DNA of 64,000 nt, from the NCBI GenBank assembly GCA_903813345.2, contig CAIIXF020000002.1, positions 4,686,001 to 4,750,000 of the forward strand, in the 5' to 3' direction. Position 1 is the first letter of the stretch; every line of letters begins with the position of its first letter. Source of the stretch: Owenia fusiformis. Its lineage: Eukaryota > Annelida > Polychaeta > Sabellida > Oweniidae. The notes under the pieces were generated by a model. It searched no databases. It worked only from the letters and a program-made list of their open reading frames with translations, and was not told the origin of the DNA. The position numbers and the translations under genes are program-made. Below are positions 1 through 9,287 of the stretch, piece after piece.

Positions 1-1190
1 TCATCTGGCTCCATTCCCTTTAAATGTAAAGTACAGGGTGGTACAAACATGCAAATGGACATCAGAAAAGCAGACTTCATCTGGCTCCATTCCCTTTAAA
101 TGTAAAGTACAGGGTGGTACAAACATGCAAATGGACATCAGAAAGGCAGACTTCATCTGGCTCCATTCCCTTTAAATGTAAAGTACAGGGTGGTACAAAC
201 AAGCAAATGGACATCAGAAAGGCAGACTTCATCTGGCTCCATTCCCTTTAAATGTAAAGTACAGGGTGGTACAAACATGCAAATGGACATCAGAAAGGCA
301 GACTTCATCTGGCTCCATTCCCTTTAAATGTAAAGTACAGGGTGGTACAAACAAGCAAATGGACATCAGAAAGGCAGACTTCATCCAGCTCCATTCTCTT
401 TAAATGTAAAGTACAGGGTGATACAAACATGCAAATGGACATCAGAAAGGCAGACTTCATCTGGCTCCATTCCCTTTAAATGTAAAGTACAGGGTGGTAC
501 AAACATGCAAATGGACATCAGAAAGGCAGACTTCATCTGGCTCCATTTCTCTTTAAAAGTAAAGTACAGGGTGGTACAAACATACACATGGACATCAGAA
601 AGGCAGACTTCATCTGGCTCCATTCCCTTTAAATGTAAAGTACAGGGTGGTACAAACATGCAAATGGACATCAGAAAGGCAGACTTCATCCAGCTCCATT
701 CCCTTTAAATGTAAAGTACAGGGTGGTACAAACAAGCAACTGGACATCAGAAAAGCAGACTTCATCTGGCTCCATTCCCTTTAAATGTAAAGTACAGGGT
801 GGTACAAACATGCAAATGGACATCAGAAAGGCAGACTTCATCCAGCTCCATTCCCTTTAAATGTAAAGTACAGGGTGGTACAAACAAGCAACTGGACATC
901 AGAAAGTCAGACTTCATCTGGTTCCATTCCCTTTAAATGTAAAGTACAGGGTGATACACACATGCAAATGGACGTCAGAAAGGCAGACTTCATCTGGCTC
1001 CATTCCCTTTAAATGTAAAGTACAGGGTGGTACAAACATGCAAATGGACATCAGAAAGCCAGACTTCATCCAGCTCCATTCCTTTTAAAAGAAAAGTACA
1101 GGGTGGTACAAACATCCAAATGGACATCAGAAAGGCAGACTTCATCTGGCTCCATTCTCTTTAAATGTAAAGTACAGGGTGGTTCAAAAA
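1..1190. repeat. 76-bp tandem satellite array, about 15.6 copies
   Basis: A 76-bp unit recurs head to tail from the first base of the window. Identical words start at 1, 77 and 153 and so on, with few substitutions between copies. The array ends near 1190, where unique sequence begins. Because 76 is not a multiple of 3, the frame shifts at each copy, and the roughly 100-aa open frames on both strands (381-689 minus, 418-708 plus) are by-products of the repeat. The array probably continues left of the window. Confidence 0.97.
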
Positions 1191-1290
1191 TGATACTCTA
1201 ATTTTGGAATAACTTTCTCAATTATGGTGGAATCTTCATGAATTGTACAACCAGGTATTGTTTTATGGAAATATTCTTTCCTATTTTATA

Positions 1291-1511
1291 GCTAAAAGTA
1301 TGTGCTCAGGAAAGGTCAATGAACAGAATCTTTTGATTTTTTCAGAAAATGTTTCTAATATATTGCTCTAAATGATACAAACGAAATTTTAAAAAATCGT
1401 CTGAAACAATAATGGCTGTAGTTAAAAGGAAAATAGATAGACTTTAAATTCATTTTCTGAAAAAGTCAAAAGATTCTGTTCAGTGACCTTTCCTGAGCGC
1501 ATACTTTTAGC
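1291..1511. repeat. Inverted repeat, 61-bp arms
   Basis: Positions 1291-1351 and 1451-1511 are near-perfect reverse complements with about three mismatches, separated by 99 bp. This would fold as a hairpin. It is probably a foldback or MITE-type element or a fragment of one. I see no clear target-site duplication and no coding potential. Confidence 0.8.
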
Positions 1512-1723
1512 TATTTTTCAGTCACATTTTCAGGGGGCTGAAAAGGTTATCTTATCATGTTTATGGTCATTCCGACCATTTCACCTGTGTTCCCAGTCAT
1601 GTAAATGATATGTGGAACTAGTTAAACTGACTGGAGGTCCAACAAGAACTCTGTTATCTTGGTTCAAAAAAATTTCAAAATCCAGCATGGTTTTGACATT
1701 TTTTGTTTTGTCATAATTTCCTG

Positions 1724-2145
1724 TTAAGGTCAGGGTGCATGATGGGAAATTTTCTGCATTCCTCAATTGAGTCACATGTTATTTTTCAAACAAGAATAAC
1801 TCCTTCCCCACATTGTCTATGTCTTCCAGTTTTGCACAAAGAGTGCACTTATGTGCCTAGAAAAGACTTGTGAGAAGAATGTTTTGATAAAGTGTATAAA
1901 AAACAAGAAAATTCAGTGAAAAAAATCAGAAAATTTTCAGAATTTTTTTTCACTGAAATTTCTCATTTTTTTTACTTTTTACAAAACAAACCTTCTCACA
2001 AGGCTTTTCTAGGCACATAAGTGCACTCTTTGTGCAAACTTGGAAGATGTAGACAATGTGGGGAAGGAGTTATTCTTGTTTGAAAAATAACATGTGACTC
2101 AATTGAGGATTGCAGAAAATTTCCCAACATGCACCCTGTCCTTAA
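1724..2145. repeat. Long hairpin element, about 164-bp arms
   Basis: Arms 1724-1887 and 1982-2145 are reverse complements at high identity. The 94-bp loop holds a second small inverted repeat built from A- and T-rich blocks. Long near-perfect arms and the absence of any long ORF fit a foldback MITE. The short minus-strand ORF at 1581-1775 overlaps an arm and is not convincing. 1512-1723 and 2146-2305 are AT-rich with nothing recognised. Confidence 0.85.
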
Positions 2146-2305
2146 CTTCCATAGCACCTTAATTACAAAAGGCCACAGCTTTGCTGCACATTATACATTA
2201 CTATATGAAATATACAAAAGTTAGGATAAATATAAATGTTTCTATTTTTACATAAACTGTTTCAATTTGGTCATTTGATTCAACAATGATTGCTTCTCGT
2301 AAAGG

Positions 2306-2420
2306 CTAGAGTACCGACAATTGTCGGTACTCTAGACTCTGATGTGGTGGCACGCTAGAGGACCGACAAATAAATTGTCGGTACGGGAGATATGCTGTGT
2401 TTAAACGCTAGAGGACCGAC
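2306..2420. repeat. Cluster of ACCGACAATTGTCGGT palindromes (first cluster)
   Basis: 2306-2335 is a perfect 30-bp palindrome whose core is ACCGACAATTGTCGGT. A spaced version follows at 2362-2382 (ACCGACAA, 5 bp, TTGTCGGT). A half-site with the same lead-in GCTAGAGGACCGACAAAT lies near 2408. The same core recurs at 4609-4721. The function is unknown. It could be part of a repeat family's end or a protein-binding site. Confidence 0.75.
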
Positions 2421-2579
2421 AAATATTGATTTTCGAATTTTCTGGCGCATGCGCAATGCGCGGGGGGATATTTCAGATATCATACGGATATTTTGGGAAC
2501 AAGTGCAAAACCCTGGGAGGGCATTAGCCCCGGTTACCCGGGGATTACCAAACCCAGTCAAAAAATAGTAGCCCGGGAA

Positions 2580-3027
2580 CAGGGTGGGTAGTAAACGTTG
2601 AAAACCCAATAAAAAAACATGAACAAGTAAGACGTTAGAGAGCTATTAATGCAGAGTAAACGGCTATATATATTCTAAACAGATATTTAGAGCTTATCGT
2701 ATGGTATGAGGTTCCATATCCATCCGCCAAATGGTATATAGTCCATTTAAAAACCTGTGGTATCGTTCTAAATAACCCATAGTTGGCTTCTAGGGTACCT
2801 AGTATGCCACTATTTGGTATCGAAATAAAGAGGAGTTCAACTTTCATTTGAATTACGAAAATAGCGATGTAGGTCAAAATAGTTCCGAACGTGAGCATGT
2901 TTACTACGCGTTTGCCCGTCATATCAGAATTGAGGAAGTGGTAGCAAACGCGAGTTACAATAAACGGACGCTGATATCTCAAAAAGTAACCTGACTCCCT
3001 ATAATTTGATGTAGGTCAATCGAACCC
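2580..3027. repeat. Dispersed repeat family R, copy A
   Basis: This stretch matches, in inverted orientation, sequence at about 14405-14478 and 14995-15172. The shared part includes the block that in copy A reads TTTGATGTAGGTCAATCGAA. The minus-strand ORFs here (2355-2609, 2635-2982) show no recognisable protein. Copy A is interrupted at 3028 by an hAT-like element, copy B by a foldback element and a mariner-like MITE. The class of the family is unknown. Confidence 0.65.
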
Positions 3028-3033
3028 CTATAT

Positions 3034-3533
3034 CAGGGCTGTCAACTTGGACCACCTAATATGAGTGACTTCAAAATGTTGGACACCTAAGTCCAAATCT
3101 GAACACTTTTGTCCAAATTTTGAACACCTTTGGCCAACTTTTAAACACCTTTGGTCAAAGTTTGAGCACCTTTGCCAAAGTTTGAGCACCTCTAATTTTT
3201 CGCGCTCGCTACGCTCGCGATATCGTCAACGGGGGGGGGGGGGGGGGGGGGGGGGGTAGGTACGAAAATTTCCAATGAACATGCGTGACATATATGGGAT
3301 TCGCGTGACAAATCCAAACAAATTGCGTTCGGTATTTTTCCGACGTTCGTATTTTTACCGTATCGTAAACATATTTCTAAAAAGCTTTTACAGAAATATT
3401 TTTGCTTGACAATTACCAGGTAAAATGCGTATTTGCGTGACATTTTCTGTCACGCAAAAAAAACTGGCGTGACTTCAAATTCTTCAGCAAATGAGTGACA
3501 AATACGCAAATTGCGGGACAGTTGACAGGCCTG
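3034..3533. mobile_element. hAT-like non-autonomous element (500 bp)
   Basis: The ends are imperfect inverted repeats, CAGGGCTGTCAACT on the left and AGTTGACAGGCCTG on the right, with the CAGGG-type start common in hAT elements. CTATAT flanks both sides (3028-3033 and 3534-3539). Copy B of repeat family R near 14420 shows the uninterrupted site. The interior has degenerate GTGACA and GCGGGACA-like repeats and a 26-base G run at 3231-3256. No transposase is encoded. Confidence 0.65.
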
Positions 3534-3539
3534 CTATAT

Positions 3540-3976
3540 GGACAGGTGCATTTTGATATATAACACTATGGGGGATAAGCGTTTCATAGTTGGTCACGAA
3601 CGCCATATGTGCAAAGTATTGTTATGAATTTTCGAATTTGGTGTTGGATTACGGTACTCATACCTTATAGCACAATTTTTCATTGAAGTTGCATTTGGCT
3701 CCCTTAGTTAATGGCCACGATTCCATCTCGCATGAGAGAGCTACCAAACGCAAAGTAAACAGTGATATATTCCAAATGAGATATTTCTCCTGTGCCATGG
3801 CGTAGTAGGGGTAGAGGTCGACGGGGGCGAAAGCATCCCCTCCCCTAATTGTATATATCGACCCATTAGATAGAACAAGAAAAGAGCTTTAAAATGTTTT
3901 TTAATTGAAGCTTGTAGGACAATTTTGATGGAAGTTGAATCAATTTTTGTCGAAATAAATTATGGCTCACTACAAG
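3540..3976. other. Gene-free stretch, nothing recognised
   Basis: AT-rich sequence between the hAT-like element and the next hairpin. No ORF of note, RNA gene or clear repeat is visible. Confidence 0.5.
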
Positions 3977-4388
3977 TTAAGGCACAGCTGGAAAGTAACA
4001 TTTTGGTAAAAAATTGCTATACCTGCACATGTTATTTTCTGGTACAAAATAAAGTATGAAGGCATGTATCAATTTCCTTGCTTTTTTCAGGAAAGTATCA
4101 TTACATTGTCTTCTTTTAGAATATCTGGTAGGCGTTCAAAGGGTACTCCAGGGAATTCTGATATTTCACACTTCCTGTTTTTCCAAATTTTCTTTCAAAG
4201 TTTCCAGACAACACAGGAGCTACCATTGACCTGTTTCCAGGTTTACTAAAAGTAGACAGTGTAATGATACTTTCCTGAAAAAAGCAATGAAATACACACA
4301 TGCCTTCATACTTAATTATGTACCAGAAAATAACATGTGCAGGTATAGCAATTTTTTACCAAAATGTTACTTTCCAGCTGAACCTTAA
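3977..4388. mobile_element. Foldback MITE, arms about 165 bp
   Basis: The segment is a long hairpin centred near 4184. It starts at about TTAAGGCACAGCTGGAAAG and ends at about CTTTCCAGCTGAACCTTAA. The two facing ORFs (4064-4249 plus, 4116-4301 minus) encode nearly the same peptide because they read the two arms, so neither is a gene. No target-site duplication could be fixed. Confidence 0.8.
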
Positions 4389-4451
4389 TGCCTGTACGAT
4401 TCCATACTGCAAAAGAAGTAATATGCCCCCCCCCCCTCAAAAGAAAAAGTA

Positions 4452-4524
4452 GGTCTTGCCGGGATTCGAACTCGGGACCGAGCGTGTTTGAGTCGTGCTC
4501 GCTAACCACTAGACTACCAGTGAT
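4452..4524 (-). repeat. tRNA-like / SINE-head fragment
   Basis: On the minus strand the sequence carries an A-box-like TAGTCTAGTGGTTAG and, 42 bases further on, a B-box-like GAGTTCGAATCCC, at about the spacing found in tRNA genes. The acceptor stem pairs at only about 3 of 7 positions and the anticodon arm is irregular. I therefore call a decayed tRNA gene or tRNA-derived SINE head, not a functional tRNA. The open frames across it (4312-4545 minus, 4388-4582 plus) are incidental. Confidence 0.55.
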
Positions 4525-4565
4525 GAGGTTATATTCGAATTTCACAGTAGTGGATTTATTTATGA

Positions 4566-4727
4566 AATTGTCGGCTCTCTAGCAAAAACACGTAGCAGCC
4601 ACTTGCGTACCGACAATTGTCGGTTCTCTATCTGACACTACTAGGTGACGATAGAGTGCCGACAATTGTCGGTACCCCAGCAAATACCCCTGGACAGTCT
4701 CCAGTACCGACAATTGTCGGTCCTGGA
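4566..4727. repeat. Cluster of ACCGACAATTGTCGGT palindromes (second cluster)
   Basis: The core palindrome occurs at 4609-4624, 4659-4672 (14 bp) and 4706-4721, spaced by about 49 bp, with a half-site at 4568-4573. The third copy has extra complementary flanks CTCCAG and CTGGAG. Together with the cluster at 2306-2420 this makes four perfect copies in 2.4 kb, well beyond chance for a 14-16 bp word. Confidence 0.75.
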
Positions 4728-4730
4728 GCC

Positions 4731-5471
4731 ACTCCGTATTTTAAAATTCAAAGTAGGAGTAAACGTCGTAGCATTGGTCAGCAATCAGTTGTTTCCACCT
4801 TATTTGTAGCTGTACTTACTTTGTACCTTCTAGTTGCATAAAATGTTCTTTTCCTCCACGCTTTTCCTCAGAGTGTGATTCTGTTGAGGGAAATAAGTTA
4901 AACTTTAAAAATTCTTTAAAATCGCCGCCATATTGATCAGCTGGATTACGCTACACTAAAGAGGAGGAAATATCCCAGAGTTCATAGTTGAACCTGTAGC
5001 ATATCTATCAAAGCAAAGAAGAACCGTCTTGCTAGTGGATCATATATGGATTATACTGTTCACGTGGACCATTGATCTCGATACTGAAGTACTTCCCAAG
5101 AAAGCATTTATTGCAAATGGTTGTGCTGATCACAATTAGTTGTGCTAGAGGGCCACTAAACTAAATGCGATGAGAAGACAACATCCATAAATGATTGTGT
5201 TAGGATAATAATTGATGCTGATTGTTCAAGAAGAACGATAACGCCAGTGGTTGTGCTTACCATACAACATCGTCTGTCATTGATTGTGCTACTGAAGATT
5301 GACAATAGCCTAATTGTGCCATAACATTTTTCTTCATAACGTGATCATCCGATATTGTTTTTTTTGTGGGGTGGAGCTCATGTACGTGTCTCAAAATCGA
5401 ACGCGGGTTTCACGGTTAGCTGTGCCACAGTGTGTAGTAGCCTAGTGTGTGTGAAGACCGAGCGTGCGAAG
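4731..5471. other. Gene-free stretch, nothing recognised
   Basis: No supported gene. Short motifs reading TTGTGCT recur between about 5120 and 5300 but do not form a regular array. Confidence 0.5.
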
Positions 5472-5533
5472 GTGGTATTTTGTTCAAATCACCCGGGCGC
5501 CGGCCAATGAATCGGAGCAAAGGTGACCCAGGC
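5472..5533. repeat. Truncated copy of the 7931-8057 MITE
   Basis: GGGCGCCGGCC, AATGAATCGG and GTGACCCAGGC match the right half of the complete element at 7931-8057 with a few substitutions. TATTTTGTTCAAA at the left matches its middle. The left terminal repeat is missing. Both copies abut ATTAATG. Confidence 0.7.
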
Positions 5534-5889
5534 ATTAATGACGCGTTCGTTCATTCAAAGGGCACATATATACGGAACTACACCCCACAAAAAAAACTAT
5601 GGAAATTAATCATTTATTCTAAATTCGTAAACTCAAACGGATATATAAGACTTAAAGGAATATTCCTTGCTAGACCCTTTCTCTCTTAATATGGTAGCTA
5701 TAATCATATACATAGTTTCCATATTTAGCAAAACATGGGAAAATATTTTAATATGGTCAATATTGATCATTTAAAAAGCTAGTGCTTATTTCCAGTGAGC
5801 TGCTATCTTTTAAGATTTCTTGCAGGAAGTGATGTCATCAACTCTCAACTTCTATAACCTTGCACATAACAGTATAGGAAAGTAGCACA

Positions 5890-6037
5890 AAAAAATGCCA
5901 AACTTTGTGACAAAGAATTTCATCCTGCTTGCAGCGAGAAGACGGACCGGTTCGAGGCAATCTGCTTGCAGCGAGAAGACGGACCGGTTCGGGGCAATAG
6001 CTGATGAAATTCTTTGTCACAAAGTTTGGCATTTTTT
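5890..6037. mobile_element. Short TIR element with perfect 35-bp ends and an internal duplication
   Basis: 5890-5924 and 6003-6037 are perfect 35-bp reverse complements (TGCCAAACTTTGTGACAAAG is the recognisable part). The 78-bp centre is a 37-bp unit repeated twice with one difference (starts at 5925 and 5962, containing GACGGACCGGTTCG). No coding capacity. The minus ORF 5838-6032 merely reads through it. Confidence 0.8.
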
Positions 6038-7930
6038 ATAAAATCAAACGCGCGTCATTGAAACTCACAAGATGTAAATAGCATGTCATTTACATCATAC
6101 CTTGATGGGGAAAAATAGATCTTATATGTTAGAAGTACTAAATAAAAGTTATCGTGAAAATGAGACAGTCGTTCTCGAGAGAAAAGAGCATAAATGCGCA
6201 TTTAGAGAGTTTTGGTCCGTTTAAAAATCTGTAAAAAATTGGGGTACTTAAAAGCATCGCGAGGCATCATATATTTCAAATTAGACACGAGGAAGTCAAT
6301 ATTGAGCAAGTTATGGCTATTTTAAATTCAAATAAAACCGTTAACTCGTACCGGTCCAGCTTTTGACCCGTACCGGTCAATTTTCGTTAGCTTCGTATAC
6401 CAAGGGTGAAGACTGATTTCATAGACCAAAGTAGATACAACTCGTAAGCTTAATGTACTGCGTTCGTATATGAAGCGTCCTGTTTGTTTGGACAGGGTGG
6501 GCCAAAAAGTATTAAATAACGCCTAAAGGCCATTCTTTATAATACTAACACCAAAGCACCAATGATATTCCAATGAAAATATGATTATAATTAGATTTGT
6601 AATTTTCATGACAATTATTTATTCTATTTCTCAAAATGCATAACTATTTGTATTCTATGTATCATTTTCTTGGACAGTGTCCTACATTTTTTCTACAATG
6701 ACAATTTTGCTTGATGGTATTTTTCATGTAAAATATGTCTCTATGGTATTATCGTTCTATGTGGCAAGTACCAAGCCTGTCTGAACTTCCGAAGGGGAGG
6801 CCTAGGGGCGTTTGGGCGAGCCCCTCCCCTTTTTCCAAAAAATATTTCTTAAGAGATTATATGCAAGAATGTACCCCGGAGAAGGTCTATTTTTCTGGGG
6901 GGGGGGGCATGCCAAGACCCCCTTAGCTTGCGGCTCTACGCACCGTAGACGCTTTGCGTTAATACGTCGACGACACAGTCCATCCCTACGCAAAAGTCAC
7001 CCCCTTCGTGAGAAATCCTTCGGACTTTTCTTATCACTTGTTGTTTGCAAATCAATATATTTTACTGTAGGCATTATGAAAGTTGTGCCATTTACTTGAT
7101 TAACAGTTTAAACCACCATCACTTAATTAAGCCTTTATACCGAGTGACACAAGAAATGCCACCCACCCACTAACGAACGGACGGACGACTTTATCCCCTC
7201 GAACTTCGTTCGGTTGGATAATGAAAATATCAATGGAGTTCTTTTATTTATTACCTAAGTCTAAACCAACGATTTAATAGCAAACTTAACTAAAAGCATC
7301 TTTAGAAAAGCATAACTTTTATAGTAAACCAATTTAGCCGTTTTGACACATTCACATTGTTTACATAACAGCATGGGCTCTACAGAGCCCATGATAATAG
7401 CAAGGTATGGGAGTATGTTTTATCATTGATCGCTACTACTTCTCGCAGGTGACATTTTGTAGTGTCGTAATCTCAAACCAAAACCTGATCAGTTTAAAAT
7501 TCATTTTTGAAATATGATGAGATATCCAATAATGCCCTATGTTCATTTATCCCATGATACTACTACTTCCCGGTGAATATTTTTGCTGTTGAAAAGTCGC
7601 ACATTGCCTCCTTACAATCCGGCTCACGAAAACAGTATTCAACTCCCTTGAATTTCTATAAATCAACGCTTCCTATTTCGTGATTTGGGCTTGGTCTAAA
7701 TCATAAATGGATACTGAATTTGTGGTTTTGTACCATTCAAGAAGGCATTAAAAAATGCAAAATACGTTACTGACGCCGACCGCCGAACACAGCAACAAAA
7801 AAGTTTGAGACTCTAACAATATGTCACTACTTATGATGACATAAAATCAGATATTAATTCTGAAATAATATTATTTCATGAAGAAGGTCATGGATAACAT
7901 GCGATAAACAGTGATAGAAGGCTTATTAAT
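6038..7930. other. Gene-free stretch with repeat fragments
   Basis: No gene supported. About 6790-6990 is a GC-richer repeat fragment with a G run at 6897-6907 that opens false ORFs on both strands. 7372-7393 is a 22-bp hairpin (CATGGGCTCT, AC, AGAGCCCATG). The rest is AT-rich and unrecognised. Confidence 0.5.
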
Positions 7931-8057
7931 GCCTGGGTCACATTTGCTCCGATTCACCGACCGATCGAGTATTTTGTTCAAAATTGTATTCAGTTTAAAA
8001 CGAAATACTTAATCGGCTGGGCGCCGGCCGATGAATCGGCGCAAATGTGACCCAGGC
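7931..8057. mobile_element. 127-bp MITE with GCCTGGGTCAC ends
   Basis: The terminal inverted repeats begin GCCTGGGTCACATTTGC and end GCAAATGTGACCCAGGC, with partial complementarity running inward to about 45 bp. It is too short to code. A truncated relative lies at 5472-5533. Superfamily not determined. Confidence 0.8.
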
Positions 8058-8779
8058 TACCCTTTGCATTCGTTCGACTTCACTTCTTAAAAGAGAGCTC
8101 CGTAGTTTAACTAGACTCTGCAAGCAGGGTAGACCCAGGCATCACTGGTCGGGATCTATTGCTCGTGACAATATGATGTTTCGCTCTGGTCCATCGGATC
8201 CTCTACATAACTTCTTCAACCTACTTACTATTATTCTGGAATGATGCCTGCATGGCCTCACATTTAATAATCTTTGTAACAAACTAGGGAGTGTGCGTTG
8301 TGCAATTTGTGTGGATCTTTTATTTGCACAATAAACTCTAAAATTGATTACAGAAATTCTGGAGGGCCAAGGCTATAAGCATCATCGGCCCCTCTCTTGG
8401 GAAATTAATTTGGAAATCATGGCAACATGCCTGATAACTGACTTATAAGATATAATGAGCTGAAGAAATGTCTCTTATTTACTGAAACCAGTTAGTGTAT
8501 TAAAACATTGATGCCTGTATCTATAATACTGATTAGCTTCCATGATCCTTTGTGATGACATTTCGCAGAATTAATTGAGGTATGCTATTTTTGCCAATTA
8601 TACACCCCAATCCGCACTCTAAAATCAAGGTACCATATGGTACCATATTTCAGGGTACCCGTACAGTACCATTGCCAAAACGGTACCATACGGTACTGTT
8701 GCAGATTGGCTGCATACATGCCACTAACTACATGTACCTAATTGTTATCATTTAGACAAAGCACAAAGCATATGGGAGA
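8058..8779. other. Gene-free stretch downstream of the GH3 gene
   Basis: The open frame at 8047-8244 has no recognisable domain. AATAAA words occur on both strands around 8319-8336, and the minus-strand one (8319-8324) could serve as a distant poly(A) signal for the GHDC-like gene. 8625-8700 has several GGTACC-containing small palindromes. Confidence 0.4.
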
Positions 8780-9091
8780 GCTCATGACTATAATCCTTGA
8801 ACTGGATAAACTGTCCTATTTGAACAAGGGCTTGATCATGACTGCCCCATGTCTTATTTGATCAAATGCTCTGTCATGACTCACTACATGCTCTGACTGT
8901 CATGACTCACTTTGTCATATTTGAGCACATGTTTCATCCTGATAACAATTTTACTATTTCACCACATGCTTCATCATGACTGCTCCATTTTCTATTCGAG
9001 CACATGCTCTGTCATGACTCACTTTGTCTTATTTGAGCACATGTTTATCCTGCTTACAATGTTTCCTATTTCACCACATGCTTCATCATAA
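8780..9091. repeat. Tandem repeat of about 112 bp overlapping the end of the GH3 gene
   Basis: The clear copies start at 8901 and 9013 (CATGACTCACTTTGTC), with degenerate relatives back to about 8780. The second copy ends inside the last coding exon of the GHDC-like gene, so the codons for its C-terminal residues MMKHVVK and the stop are duplicated at about 8954-8978 in the 3' flank. Confidence 0.75.
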
Positions 9092-9287
9092 ATTCCACAG
9101 CGTCAGTTCTGCGCAGTACCCGTGGCACCTTATACTGGTTAGAAGTGGCTTGCGTAGTCTCCAACATAAAGTTCCTGAGTCCAAGAAACGTCCCATGGGC
9201 TACTACGTGAACATCCATAGGAGCAATGCTTCCCTTCTTACGGAATGACTCGTACACAAAGAAGTCTTTACATAACATCTTGTCAAT
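9066..9287 (-). CDS. GHDC: GHDC-like exon 6 (C terminus)
   Basis: Acceptor CACATTCCAG|ATTGAC. The frame ends at TAG (9068-9066) and includes QYKVPRVLRRTDAVEFM, which corresponds to the PRVLR tail of vertebrate GHDC. The last codons are part of a local tandem duplication. Confidence 0.9.
   Translation of the reverse strand: MDKMLCKDFFVYESFRKKGSIAPMDVHVVAHGTFLGLRNFMLETTQATSNQYKVPRVLRRTDAVEFMMKHVVK

Noticed and set aside
381-708. Two overlapping ORFs of about 100 aa on opposite strands
   Set aside because: They read the 76-bp satellite, whose three-frame cycling leaves both strands open by chance.
4064-4301. Facing 61-aa ORFs with nearly the same peptide
   Set aside because: They are the two arms of one hairpin MITE.
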